A stretch of 64,000 nucleotides of DNA from assembly GCF_902506605.1 (NCBI RefSeq), contig NZ_LR733979.1, positions 2,836,008 to 2,900,007 of the forward strand, read 5' to 3'. The stretch comes from Sphingomonas sp. AX6 (GTDB lineage: Bacteria; Pseudomonadota; Alphaproteobacteria; Sphingomonadales; Sphingomonadaceae). Below the pieces are notes generated by a model. It was given only the letters and a program-made list of their open reading frames with translations. It was not told the origin of the DNA and did no database searches. Positions 27,959 to 36,494 of this stretch are shown here, piece after piece (positions within the stretch are counted from its first letter, which is position 1; each line of letters opens with the position of its first letter). The translations under genes were made by a program, and so were the position numbers.

Positions 27959-29623
27959 TCAGGCCGTCTCCAGCAGCCGGTCCGCCTGCGCCCTTGCTTC
28001 GTCGGTCACCGTCGCGCCCGACAGCATTCGGGCGATTTCCTCGCGCCTGGCATCGGCCCCCAGCGGCGTGACGCCGGTACGCGTAACGATCCCGTCATGG
28101 CTTTTGGCAATCAACAGGTGCCGCGCGCCGCGTGCCGCCACCTGCGGGCTATGAGTCACGACCAATACCTGAGATTTACCCGCCAGCCGCGACAGGCGTT
28201 CGCCGATCGCACTGGCCACCGCACCGCCGACGCCGCGATCGATTTCGTCGAAGATCAGCGTCGCGGCACCGCCTTCTTCCGCGAGCGCGACCTTGAGCGC
28301 CAAAATGAAGCGCGACAATTCGCCGCCCGACGCAATCTTGATGAGCGGCGCGAATGGCGCACCGGGATTGGTGGACACCATAAACTCGACGCGGTCTGCA
28401 CCGTGCGAAGACCATTGATCGGCAGGCATCGCGTCGACCGACGTCCGAAACCGCGCGGCATCGAGTTTCAGCGGCGCGAGTTCGGACGCGACCGCCGCGT
28501 CCAGCCGTTCGGCAGCGGCGACCCGTATGGCCGTGATCGCTTCCGCCTCGGTTCGATATGCCGCCTCGGCAGCGCTCACCGCCGCCTCCAGCCGTGCCAC
28601 CGCTGTCTCTCCGCCCTCAATCAGGGCGAGCTTAGCTTCGAGCTCGGCGGCAAGCGCGGCAAGATCGTCGGGCTGCACCCGGTGTTTGCGCGCCGCCGCC
28701 CGCAACGCGAACAGCCGGGTCTCGTCGGCTTCGAGCGCGGCGGGGTCGAACGCCAGCGCTTCGGCGGCCTCGCCCAACTTATCCTCGGCCATGCTCGCCT
28801 CGATGATGGCGCGGTCGATCGCGGCCAGCGCCTCACCAAGCGTCGGGTGATCCTCCGCCACTCGGTCGAGCACCCGTGCCGCCTGACGCAGCTTCGACAG
28901 GCCGCCGTCCGATCCGTCGAGAACATCCGAAATCGTCTGAAGGTCGCCCGCGATCTTTTCCCCGCGCTGCATCGATGCGCGTCGATCGGCCAGCGCCAAT
29001 TCCTCGCCCGCCTCGGGGGCAAGCGCACGGAGTTCGGCGACGGCATGTTCCAGCCATTCGCGATCGCGCTCGGCGGTATCGCGTTGGTCCAGGGCGATCG
29101 CCAGTGCTTCCTGCGCGTCGCGCCATGCCCGGTGCAACCGCGCCAATCCGCCGGTATCGATGCCACCGAAACTGTCGAGCAACGCCCGGTGACCGCGCGG
29201 GTTCAGCAATCCGCGATCGTCATGCTGGCCGTGAATTTCGACCAGAAATCCGCTGAGTTCACGCAGCAAGGCGACCGAGGCGGGCTGATCGTTGACGAAG
29301 GCACGGCTGCCGCCATCGGCCTTGACCAGCCGCCGGATCATCAGCGGCTCGCCGGGTTCGATCGATATCCCCTGCTCGCCTAGTCGCTCGGAGAGCGCAG
29401 GCGGCATCGCGGGGAGTTCGAAACTGGCAGTCACAACTGCTTGCACCGACCCGTGCCGCACCAGCGATGCGTCGCCGCGCATCCCCAGCGTCAGCCCCAG
29501 CGCGTCGAGCAAGATCGATTTGCCCGCCCCCGTTTCCCCGGTCAGCACGCCCAGTCCATGCGCGAAATCGAGGTCAAGCGCCTCGATCAGCACCACGTCG
29601 CGGATCGAGAGCGCAGTCAGCAC
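27959..29623 (-). CDS. recN: DNA repair protein RecN
   Basis: 554 residues, SMC-like. Walker A GETGAGKS lies near the N-terminus, a central coiled coil runs from about 160 to 360, and Walker B LIFDEIDRGVGG is near the C-terminus. RecN gathers DNA ends in double-strand break repair. GTG 29623 gives the family start LTALSIRDVVLIEAL. The longer frame to 29695 is not supported. It follows bamD by 28 bases in the same direction, the usual bamD-recN order. I saw no alphaproteobacterial LexA box (GTTC-N7-GTTC) in the short gap or upstream of bamD. Confidence 0.95.
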   Translation of the reverse strand: MLTALSIRDVVLIEALDLDFAHGLGVLTGETGAGKSILLDALGLTLGMRGDASLVRHGSVQAVVTASFELPAMPPALSERLGEQGISIEPGEPLMIRRLVKADGGSRAFVNDQPASVALLRELSGFLVEIHGQHDDRGLLNPRGHRALLDSFGGIDTGGLARLHRAWRDAQEALAIALDQRDTAERDREWLEHAVAELRALAPEAGEELALADRRASMQRGEKIAGDLQTISDVLDGSDGGLSKLRQAARVLDRVAEDHPTLGEALAAIDRAIIEASMAEDKLGEAAEALAFDPAALEADETRLFALRAAARKHRVQPDDLAALAAELEAKLALIEGGETAVARLEAAVSAAEAAYRTEAEAITAIRVAAAERLDAAVASELAPLKLDAARFRTSVDAMPADQWSSHGADRVEFMVSTNPGAPFAPLIKIASGGELSRFILALKVALAEEGGAATLIFDEIDRGVGGAVASAIGERLSRLAGKSQVLVVTHSPQVAARGARHLLIAKSHDGIVTRTGVTPLGADARREEIARMLSGATVTDEARAQADRLLETA

Positions 29624-29651
29624 AGTGCAATATCGCCTGGTTCGATGGAGA

Positions 29652-30458
29652 TCAGCTACCCGTGGTCGCCGACGCGATTTCGGTGTTCGGCGCATGACGC
29701 TGCATCAGTTCATAGGCGCGCTCATACCATTCGGTGTCTGGATAATTGCGCCCCAGCACCGCCGCCGATTTCTTGGCTTCTTCGGGCACGCCCAGCGCGA
29801 GATAGGCCTCGGTCAGGCGCATCAGCGCTTCGGGGGCGTGAGTCGTGGTCTGATACTGATCGACGACGCTGCGGAAGCGCATCGACGCCGCCAGCCACTG
29901 ACCGCGCACGGCATAGAAACGCCCGACTTCCATTTCCTTGCCGGCCAGATGGTCGTTGACCAGATCGATCTTCAACCGCGCATCGGCGGCGTAACGCGTG
30001 TTGGGATAGCGACGCGTCAATTCGCCCAGCGCAGCAAGCGCTTGCTGGGTGATCTTCTGATCGCGCGTCACGTCGCTAACCTGCTCGTAATAGCTGAGCG
30101 CGATCAGATAATAGGCATAGGGCGCATCGCGATTGCCGGGATGGATCGACAAGAAGCGCTGCGACGACTGGATCGAATTGGTATATTCGCGGTCCATATA
30201 ATGGCTGAACGCGCCCATCAGCATCGCGCGGCGCGCCCACACCGAATAGGGATGCTGACGTTCCACTTCGTCGAACAGCGCCGCGGCCAGTTTGTACTGG
30301 CGGCGATCGAGCCGGTCCTTCGCCGCGGAATACAGCGTGCCCACGTCGCGCGCGACATAGGGGGTGTCGGTACGGGCATTGTTGGTGCCGGCACAGGCCG
30401 AAAGCAGAACGGCGCCGGAAATCGCAAGCGCGAGCGAACGGGGGGTCGGGATACGCAT
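29652..30458 (-). CDS. bamD: Outer membrane protein assembly factor BamD
   Basis: 268 residues. A lipoprotein signal ends in LSAC (Cys22), followed by TPR-like helical repeats containing YKLAAALFDEVERQHPYS and GELTRRYPNTRYAADAR. BamD is the essential lipoprotein of the BAM complex that inserts beta-barrels, such as the receptors encoded later in this window. ATG 30458 is the family start; the open frame extends 101 codons further without support. It lies upstream of recN and divergent from the isomerase gene. Confidence 0.95.
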   Translation of the reverse strand: MRIPTPRSLALAISGAVLLSACAGTNNARTDTPYVARDVGTLYSAAKDRLDRRQYKLAAALFDEVERQHPYSVWARRAMLMGAFSHYMDREYTNSIQSSQRFLSIHPGNRDAPYAYYLIALSYYEQVSDVTRDQKITQQALAALGELTRRYPNTRYAADARLKIDLVNDHLAGKEMEVGRFYAVRGQWLAASMRFRSVVDQYQTTTHAPEALMRLTEAYLALGVPEEAKKSAAVLGRNYPDTEWYERAYELMQRHAPNTEIASATTGS

Positions 30459-30594
30459 AGGATCGGCTATTAGACCAGGCGCGGCATTCCTAACAATGTA
30501 TTTTCGCACGTCGCAATTTCGGTGCATGGCGCAGGGAGCGCCGGTCGGTGCGAAGCGTTGGGATCGACATACTATTTGGCCTATCGGAGCGACC

Positions 30595-31419
30595 ATGACC
30601 GTCACCCTTCTCGAGATGCACCGCGTCGAAAAGCCTTGGGGGCGACATGACCTATGGCCGGGGTTTGAAAACCCGCCCGAGGATGGCGATCCGATCGGCG
30701 AGGTCTGGTATAAATCGCCGGGCGACGACACGCCAGATCTCCTCGTCAAGTATCTGTTCACCAGCGAAAAACTGTCGGTCCAGGTTCATCCCGACGACGA
30801 TCAGGCGCGCGCCCGCGGATTGCCGCGCGGCAAGGACGAATGCTGGCTGGTGCTGGCGGCTGAACCCGATTCGACGATCGCGATCGGCACGCGCGACATA
30901 CTCGATGCCGAGCAACTACGCGCCGCCGCGCTCGACGGCTCGATCGAACAGCTGCTCGACTGGAAACCGGTCAAGGCTGGCGATTTCATCTACGCCGCTT
31001 CGCGCACCGTCCATGCGATCGGCGCAGGGATCACGCTGATCGAGATCCAGCAGAACAGCGAAACCACTTACCGCCTCTATGATTACGGTCGCCCGCGCGA
31101 ACTTCATCTCGACGACGGAGTCGCAGTGTCCGATGCCAAGCCCTTCGTCGCACCGCCCGCACCGGGTGAGGTCGCAGAGGGGCGCGAACTGTTGGTCGAG
31201 GGGCCGAAGTTCACGGTCGAACGCTGGTCGGGCGGTGAGCGTGGGGTCAATTTGCCGGACGGCGTTACCGGGTGGCTGGTACCGGTTACGGGTTCGGGCA
31301 AATTCGGCGATGTCGTATTCGAAGCGGGCGATTGCCTCACGCTGACCGGCAGCGAGCGCCTGATTGCCATCGAGGATGCCGACCTGCTGTTCGCCTACCC
31401 ACTCGATCACCGGATCTAG
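30595..31419 (+). CDS. Class I mannose-6-phosphate isomerase-like protein
   Basis: 274 residues, the short cupin form found in alphaproteobacteria. Zinc-site motifs are SVQVHPDDDQA (Gln and His ligands), the downstream Glu in DECWLVL, and a late His in RTVHAIGAGI. IEIQQNSETTYRLYDYGR is a family hallmark. It would interconvert mannose-6-phosphate and fructose-6-phosphate for surface polysaccharide or GDP-mannose synthesis. GGAG lies 5-6 bases before ATG 30595. It is divergent from bamD. Confidence 0.85.
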   Translation: MTVTLLEMHRVEKPWGRHDLWPGFENPPEDGDPIGEVWYKSPGDDTPDLLVKYLFTSEKLSVQVHPDDDQARARGLPRGKDECWLVLAAEPDSTIAIGTRDILDAEQLRAAALDGSIEQLLDWKPVKAGDFIYAASRTVHAIGAGITLIEIQQNSETTYRLYDYGRPRELHLDDGVAVSDAKPFVAPPAPGEVAEGRELLVEGPKFTVERWSGGERGVNLPDGVTGWLVPVTGSGKFGDVVFEAGDCLTLTGSERLIAIEDADLLFAYPLDHRI

Positions 31420-31421
31420 GA

Positions 31422-31514
31422 CCACCCCCCCCGTTTGTTTCGAGCGAAGGCGAGAAACGCTAGCAAGCGCCTCGCTTATGTTTCTCGACTTCGCTCGAAA
31501 CAAACGGGGGGTGG
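31422..31514. repeat. Inverted repeat, family A (copy 2)
   Basis: The outer arms CCACCCCCC and GGGGGGTGG and the inner arms GTTTGTTTCGAGCGAAG and CTTCGCTCGAAACAAAC give about 35 paired bases with one mismatch (GGCGAG against CTCGAC). The centre is 21 bases. It lies between two co-directional genes. Confidence 0.93.
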
Positions 31515-31632
31515 CCATTCAAATGCATCACAAACCTGTCGCAACTGTGAACGCGATGTAGTTTTCGGTTCACGCAACCTCGTCCGCAGTCGGGCCGTTT
31601 TGTCCTCACTGCAATCGGATGGAGAAGTTTCG

Positions 31633-32199
31633 ATGCGTACTCATATTCTTGCCGCCATGATCGCGGCTGTTTCGATCCCCGTGATGGCCGCCCCGGCCGA
31701 CGCACAAAGCAATCGCGACGTGCGCGAATATAACCGCGATGTCCGCGATGCCCAACGCGACTATAACCGCGATGTCCGCCGCGCCGACAGCCGCCGCGAC
31801 GTGCGTCAGGCGCAGCGCGAATATCGTCAAGATACGCGTCAGGCCCAGCGCGAGTTGCGCCGCGACACTCGCGATTGGCGCCAATATCGCAACTACGACT
31901 ATAACCGCTTCGAGCGGGGCCAGCGTGGCTATTACGCCGATAATTACTATCGCGACGGCCGCTATTACCAGACCCGCCGTCTGGGTCGGAACGACCGTGT
32001 CTATGCGGGCAGCAACGGGCGTTACTATTGTCGCCGTTCGGACGGCACGACCGGCCTGATCGTGGGTGGTATCGGTGGCGGCGTCCTCGGCAACGTCCTG
32101 TCGAATGGTCGCTCAGCGACACTGGGCACCTTGCTTGGTGCAGGCGTCGGTGCCGTACTTGGCGCATCGATCGACCGAGGTCAGGTTACCTGCCGCTGA
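31633..32199 (+). CDS. Exported Arg/Tyr-rich protein with glycine-zipper domain
   Basis: 188 residues, ATG 31633 with GGAGAAG 5 bases upstream. After a signal peptide (to about 25) comes a 60-residue run of short Asp/Arg/Gln repeats (RDVRDAQRDYNRDVRRAD type), then a Tyr-rich linker. A glycine-zipper two-helix segment (GLIVGGIGGGVLGNVLS and LGTLLGAGVGAVLGASI) ends the chain. Glycine-zipper proteins of the Rick_17kDa type associate with the outer membrane. A role in envelope stress or integrity is inferred. A strong terminator follows. Confidence 0.75.
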   Translation: MRTHILAAMIAAVSIPVMAAPADAQSNRDVREYNRDVRDAQRDYNRDVRRADSRRDVRQAQREYRQDTRQAQRELRRDTRDWRQYRNYDYNRFERGQRGYYADNYYRDGRYYQTRRLGRNDRVYAGSNGRYYCRRSDGTTGLIVGGIGGGVLGNVLSNGRSATLGTLLGAGVGAVLGASIDRGQVTCR

Positions 32200-32238
32200 A
32201 ATTTCCCATACTTTCGAGTGTGAGAACGGGAGAAACGG

Positions 32239-32273
32239 GGTCCGGTATCGAAAGATACCGGGCCTTGTTTTTT
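32239..32273 (+). terminator. Rho-independent terminator
   Basis: An 8-bp perfect stem CCGGTATC/GATACCGG, extended by GG/CC pairs, closes a GAAA tetraloop and is followed by TTGTTTTTT. It is the clearest intrinsic terminator in the window, 40 bases after the glycine-zipper gene. Confidence 0.93.
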
Positions 32274-32279
32274 AAGCGA

Positions 32280-32504
32280 TCAGATAATCCCGCCGCCCAG
32301 CATCAGGCGCAGCGCACCGATCACCAGCAGGACCAGGTTGAAATTGCGCCCCGTATTCTTGCTCGACAAGGCACCGACCGCCGCGCCGACCACGGGCATC
32401 AGCAACAATAGCCAGAGCGACCAGCCGAGAAACGGCATGAAGCCGATGAGGAGCAAAGGCAGCGAGACGATGCCGATCAGGATCGAGATGATGTTCATGG
32501 CCAC
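32280..32504 (-). CDS. Small two-helix membrane protein
   Basis: 74 residues with two hydrophobic helices: about 3-38, interrupted by a Pro-Phe-Leu-Gly turn, and about 52-73. A polar loop SSKNTGRNF lies between them. The family is not recognised. It converges on the glycine-zipper gene and diverges from the lipoprotein at 32611. A second in-frame ATG at 32498 is possible. Confidence 0.6.
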   Translation of the reverse strand: MAMNIISILIGIVSLPLLLIGFMPFLGWSLWLLLLMPVVGAAVGALSSKNTGRNFNLVLLVIGALRLMLGGGII

Positions 32505-32610
32505 AACATGGGGGAGACGGTACGGTGTGGCAATAGACTAAGACACGATCGCGCGCTGATATGGGGCCGAGACGCTTTCTTAACGGGGCATCCGCCATAA
32601 CCCCGTGCAA

Positions 32611-33330
32611 ATGCGTGCCACCCTCACCCTTCCGATCCTCATAGCCCTCGCCGCGTGCGGCGATGCGCCGAGCGAAGACCCGCTCGCGGCGCTGGAGCGC
32701 GAGCTTGCTGCCGACGCCGGCGATCCCGCGGTTGTGGTAGCGCTCGCCGATCCGATCACGACCGATCCGATGCTTTCCGCGCGCGCCAATACCAATTCGG
32801 TCCGTCCGCCGTCCGGCCCCTTTACCGCCCCGATCCCAGCGTCCGATGTCGCCGCGCGCGGCAACACCGCAGACCTGATCGCGCGGGAAAAGCTTGAGGC
32901 GGCACCCGCCGCCACGGGCGAGGGCTGTAGCGATTGCGCAAACGCGCGCGAAGCCCTGACGCTCGCCACGCTGGCGGCCCCGATCGCGGGCCAGTGTGGC
33001 GCGCAACTCGGCTATTCGAACGGCTGGGCAACCCGCCTATCCGATGCCGTTCCACTGATCCCCAATGCCCGCGTGATCGAGGCCGCGGGCGCATCGAGCC
33101 AACGCTGCGACTTGCGCGTGGTGCGGTTCTGGAGCGACCTGCCGCCCGACACGCTGACCGACTGGTATTTCACCCGAGCGAAAGCTGCCCGCTATGCTTC
33201 CGATCGTCAGGCGGACACGGTTGGCCAGCGGCTCGCGGGTCGCCATCCCGACGGCCAACGCTACGCCCTGTTCGTCGATCCGCGCGATGGCGGCGGCTCG
33301 GACGTCGCACTCGTCGTTCGCGCGCGGTAA
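32611..33330 (+). CDS. Predicted lipoprotein of unknown function
   Basis: 239 residues. A lipoprotein signal ends in LAAC (about Cys16) and is followed by a low-complexity acidic/Ala region to about 100. A C-terminal domain (about 110-238) contains ANAREALTLATLAAPIAGQCGAQ and a pair of cysteines. This domain organisation is seen in sphingomonad hypothetical proteins. Function unknown. GTG 32605 is an alternative start two codons earlier. It lies 45 bases before crcB. Confidence 0.65.
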   Translation: MRATLTLPILIALAACGDAPSEDPLAALERELAADAGDPAVVVALADPITTDPMLSARANTNSVRPPSGPFTAPIPASDVAARGNTADLIAREKLEAAPAATGEGCSDCANAREALTLATLAAPIAGQCGAQLGYSNGWATRLSDAVPLIPNARVIEAAGASSQRCDLRVVRFWSDLPPDTLTDWYFTRAKAARYASDRQADTVGQRLAGRHPDGQRYALFVDPRDGGGSDVALVVRAR

Positions 33331-33375
33331 CGCACGCCCTTCCGGCCCGCGCCGATTCGCGCTAGGCGCACGGAT

Positions 33376-33759
33376 ATGGGTACTCTAATTCTGGTCATGG
33401 CGGGCGGTGCCGTCGGCGCGGGCGCGCGACATCTGGTCGGGCGCGCCAGCCTGTCGCTGTTCGGCCCCGGCTATCCGTGGGGCACGCTGGCCGTCAACAT
33501 CGTCGGCAGCCTGGCCATGGGCGTACTCGCGGGCTTGCTCGCGCGCGGTTTGGTCGCAGGTGGAGAGGCGGCGCGTCTGCTGATCGGCGTCGGCCTGCTT
33601 GGCGGATTCACCACTTTTTCTGCATTCTCGCTCGACGCGGTGTTGATGGCCGAGCGCGGGGGGTGGATCGCCGCCCTCCCCTATATCCTCGCCTCGGTGA
33701 TCGGATCGATCGTCGCGCTGGTCGCCGGTATCCAGCTTGTACGCGCGGTGACGGCATGA
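33376..33759 (+). CDS. crcB: Fluoride efflux channel CrcB/Fluc
   Basis: 127 residues with four hydrophobic helices. The conserved GTLAVNIVGS (pore Asn) and GGFTTFSAFS (Phe box and sodium site) are both present. It exports fluoride as a dual-topology dimer. The stop overlaps the start of the pseudouridine synthase gene (ATGA), so the two are translationally coupled. I saw no fluoride riboswitch upstream. Confidence 0.95.
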   Translation: MGTLILVMAGGAVGAGARHLVGRASLSLFGPGYPWGTLAVNIVGSLAMGVLAGLLARGLVAGGEAARLLIGVGLLGGFTTFSAFSLDAVLMAERGGWIAALPYILASVIGSIVALVAGIQLVRAVTA

Positions 33760-35021
33760 GCGACAAGGAACAGCCCAGCGTGCGCCAGTTCGTGGTCGAG
33801 GCCGATGATGACGGCATCCGGCTCGATCGCTGGTTCAAACGTCATTTGACCGACGCCAATTTCAACACCGTATCGCGCTGGGCGCGGACCGGTCAGATCC
33901 GCATCGATGGCGCGCGCGCCAATCCCGGAGACCGGCTGGCGGTCGGCCAGACGCTGCGCATTCCCCCTGCCGAACCCGAAAAGCCGACCGCAAAACCCAA
34001 GGTACAGCGCGAAGAACTGTCCGACGAACAGGTTGAATTCGCACAAAGCCTAGTCATCCACCGCGACAAACAGGCGATTGTGCTCAACAAGCCCCCGGGC
34101 CTGGCGACGCAGGGCGGAACCAAGACCACCGAGCATGTCGACGGCCTGCTCGACGCGCTGATCTTCGATGGCGAGAGCCGCCCGAAACTGGTCCACCGGC
34201 TCGACAAGGATACCAGCGGAGCGCTGCTGATCGCCCGCACTGCGCGTGCGGCGGCAACCTTTGCCAAGAATTTCTCCAGCCGCACCGCGCGCAAGACCTA
34301 TTGGGCCCTGGTCGTCGGGGTGCCCGATATCCAGGACGGTTTCATCGACCTGCCACTCGCCAAGCAACCCGGCAGCGGCGGCGAGAAGATGCATGTCGAT
34401 GAAAAGGAAGGGCTGCCCGCGCGCACCCGCTACCGGGTCGTCGAACGCGCGGGCAATCGCGCCGCCTGGGTGCTGCTGATGCCGCACACGGGCCGCACGC
34501 ACCAGTTGCGCGTCCACATGGCGGCGATCGGCCACCCGATCGTCGGCGACGGCAAATATGGCGGGCAGGAAGCGTTTCTGACCGGGGGCATCAGTCGCAA
34601 GATGCACCTTCACGCGCGTCGCATCCGCGTCGATCACCCCGATGGCGGCAAGATCGAAGTGACGGCCGAATTGCCGAGCCATTTCGCCGAGTCGATCCAT
34701 ACGTTGGGCTTCGATCCGTCGCTGGGCGACATTTTCGAACCCGACGACACGCCGCCCCCCGCCACCCGCGAGGAACTGAAAACCAAGGCCCGTCAGCACG
34801 CCAAGCAGGTCCGCAAGGAACGCCGTGGCGAACGGCGCGGTCGTGCAGGCGGCGATGCCCCCGTGCGCGCGCCGACGACCCGCGCGCCCAAACCAGGCGC
34901 CAAGAAGCCCGCCCCGGCTAAACCCGGCAGCACGCGGCCCGGATCGCCGAAGCCGGGCGGGCCGAAAGCGGGTGCCCCCAAACCGGGTGCCAGGCGCCCG
35001 CCGCCAACCAAGCGCGGCTGA
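33756..35021 (+). CDS. rluC: RluA-family 23S rRNA pseudouridine synthase with long basic tail
   Basis: 421 residues. An S4 RNA-binding domain (about 18-75) precedes the synthase domain (100-320), with the catalytic motif HRLDKDTSG (Asp150). The RluC/RluD group isomerises uridines in 23S rRNA. The paralogue assignment to RluC is by gene context and similarity, not proven. From about residue 335 the protein continues with a Lys/Arg-rich then Pro/Gly/Lys-rich low-complexity tail. E. coli homologues lack it. The tail may add RNA affinity. Confidence 0.88.
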   Translation: MSDKEQPSVRQFVVEADDDGIRLDRWFKRHLTDANFNTVSRWARTGQIRIDGARANPGDRLAVGQTLRIPPAEPEKPTAKPKVQREELSDEQVEFAQSLVIHRDKQAIVLNKPPGLATQGGTKTTEHVDGLLDALIFDGESRPKLVHRLDKDTSGALLIARTARAAATFAKNFSSRTARKTYWALVVGVPDIQDGFIDLPLAKQPGSGGEKMHVDEKEGLPARTRYRVVERAGNRAAWVLLMPHTGRTHQLRVHMAAIGHPIVGDGKYGGQEAFLTGGISRKMHLHARRIRVDHPDGGKIEVTAELPSHFAESIHTLGFDPSLGDIFEPDDTPPPATREELKTKARQHAKQVRKERRGERRGRAGGDAPVRAPTTRAPKPGAKKPAPAKPGSTRPGSPKPGGPKAGAPKPGARRPPPTKRG

Positions 35022-35620
35022 TGCATCCGCACCCCGCCTTTCGCTGGCAGGATAAAGACGCGATGCGCGATTTCGTGCGTCAGATGGCGTTCGGTGCGCT
35101 GTTCGCGTCGACCTCCGAAGGGCCACGCGTGGCGCATATGCCGGTAACTTGGGAAGGAGACGAACGGCTGACCTTCCATCTGTCGCTCGGCAACGACATC
35201 ACCAAACATCTCGACGGCGCAACCGGACTGCTCGTTGTCCACGGCCCCGACGCCTATGTCAGTCCCGACTGGTATGACGAAGGACCGGCTCAGGTGCCGA
35301 CCTGGAATTATGTCGCGGTCGAACTCGAAGGGCGCGTGTCGGCGCTGTCGCACGACGCCCTGGTGGCGCAGATCGATGCGCTTGCCGCCGAGCACGAAGC
35401 GCGGCTGTCGCCCAAGCCGATCTGGACTCGCGCCAAGATGGAGGCCGAACGCTTCGAGAAGATGACCCGCGCCATTCAGGGTTTCGCACTGGACGTGACC
35501 GACTGGCGCGGCACTCGCAAACTCGCGCAGACCAAATCGCAAGCCGCTCGCCTGTCGGCCGCAGACGCGCTCGACGGGCGCGGCGACCGGGAAATGGCGC
35601 GCTTGATGCGCGACGCATGA
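35021..35620 (+). CDS. PaiB-like FMN-binding protein
   Basis: 199 residues. Family hallmarks include MHPHPAFRWQD at the start, MPVTWEGD, and YVSPDWYDEGPAQVPTWNY in the middle. PaiB relatives are annotated as FMN-binding negative transcriptional regulators but have a split-barrel flavin fold and no clear DNA-binding domain, so a redox or heme/flavin role is as likely. The ATG shares one base with the previous stop, and the end overlaps the next gene by 4 bases. Confidence 0.88.
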   Translation: MHPHPAFRWQDKDAMRDFVRQMAFGALFASTSEGPRVAHMPVTWEGDERLTFHLSLGNDITKHLDGATGLLVVHGPDAYVSPDWYDEGPAQVPTWNYVAVELEGRVSALSHDALVAQIDALAAEHEARLSPKPIWTRAKMEAERFEKMTRAIQGFALDVTDWRGTRKLAQTKSQAARLSAADALDGRGDREMARLMRDA

Positions 35621-36276
35621 ACCGACTCGCGCTATTCGATTGCGACGGCACTTTGGTCGACAGCCAAGCCAATATCTATCGCGCGATGGAAGAGGCCTTC
35701 GGCCAGGCCGGGCTCGACTTGCCCGATCGCAACGCCATCCGCCGTATCGTCGGGCTCAGTCTGGTCGAAGCGGTGGCGACGCTGATCCCCGACGCGGAAC
35801 CCGACCTGCATGTCCATCTCGCCCAATGCTACCGCGACCGGTTCATCGAGATGCGCCGCTCGGGCGGGATGGCGGCCGAGCCGCTTTACGATGGCATCGC
35901 GGAGACGATCGAGGCGCTCGACGCGACGGGCTGGGTGCTGGGGGTCGCGACGGGCAAATCCGATCGCGGCCTGCACCTGCTGCTCGACCATCATGGGCTG
36001 AAGCACCGCTTCGTGACGCTTCAGACCGCCGACCGCCACCCGTCGAAGCCCCATCCCTCGATGGTCGAAATGGCGATGGCGGAAGCAGGCGCGACGCCGG
36101 AGACGACGGTAATGATCGGCGACACCAGCTACGACATGGCGATGGCGGTCGCCGCGCGCGCGCATCCGCTTGGCGTATCCTGGGGCTATCATGCGCCGGA
36201 GGAACTGGTTGCAGCGGGCGCGATTCATGTGCTCGACCATGCGAGCGCGATCCCCGATTATCTGGAGCGGACATGA
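35617..36276 (+). CDS. HAD-superfamily hydrolase (phosphoglycolate phosphatase-like)
   Basis: 219 residues. Motif I is FDCDGTLVDS (Asp8 and Asp10), and a helical cap follows. Motif II Thr lies in GVATGKSD and motif IV in GDTSYDM. It is a cytoplasmic phosphatase of subfamily IA. Substrate is unassigned. It sits in an overlapping run, starting 4 bases inside the previous gene and ending 4 bases inside the next. Confidence 0.9.
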   Translation: MNRLALFDCDGTLVDSQANIYRAMEEAFGQAGLDLPDRNAIRRIVGLSLVEAVATLIPDAEPDLHVHLAQCYRDRFIEMRRSGGMAAEPLYDGIAETIEALDATGWVLGVATGKSDRGLHLLLDHHGLKHRFVTLQTADRHPSKPHPSMVEMAMAEAGATPETTVMIGDTSYDMAMAVAARAHPLGVSWGYHAPEELVAAGAIHVLDHASAIPDYLERT

Positions 36277-36494
36277 CCGAGGAAGACGAAACCGCGCGCA
36301 ATCGATATTTCCTGATCGTGGTCGCGCGCATCGTGCCGACGGCCGGCGCGATCTTCGGCATCGTGCTGCTGGGCCGCGCGATCAGTCTGGAGCAGAAGAT
36401 TATCGGAGTCGGCATCGTCCTGGCGGCGCTGGCGGTGATGGCCACGCTACCGCGCTCGCTCGCGCACAAATGGCGGACGCCGGACCAGCCTTGA
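36273..36494 (+). CDS. Small two-helix membrane protein
   Basis: 73 residues, starting at an ATG that overlaps the HAD gene stop (ATGA). The N-terminus is acidic. Two transmembrane helices (about 13-34 and 42-60) precede a basic end (LAHKWRTPDQP). The family is small and unnamed as far as I can tell, and function is unknown. The position inside a tightly overlapping operon supports it being real. Confidence 0.75.
   Translation: MTEEDETARNRYFLIVVARIVPTAGAIFGIVLLGRAISLEQKIIGVGIVLAALAVMATLPRSLAHKWRTPDQP

Noticed and set aside
30459..30594. LexA box for recN
   Set aside because: No GTTC-N7-GTTC or GAAC pair in the bamD upstream region or in the 28-base bamD-recN gap.
33331..33375. Fluoride riboswitch before crcB
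   Set aside because: The 45-base gap is too short and lacks the conserved riboswitch core.
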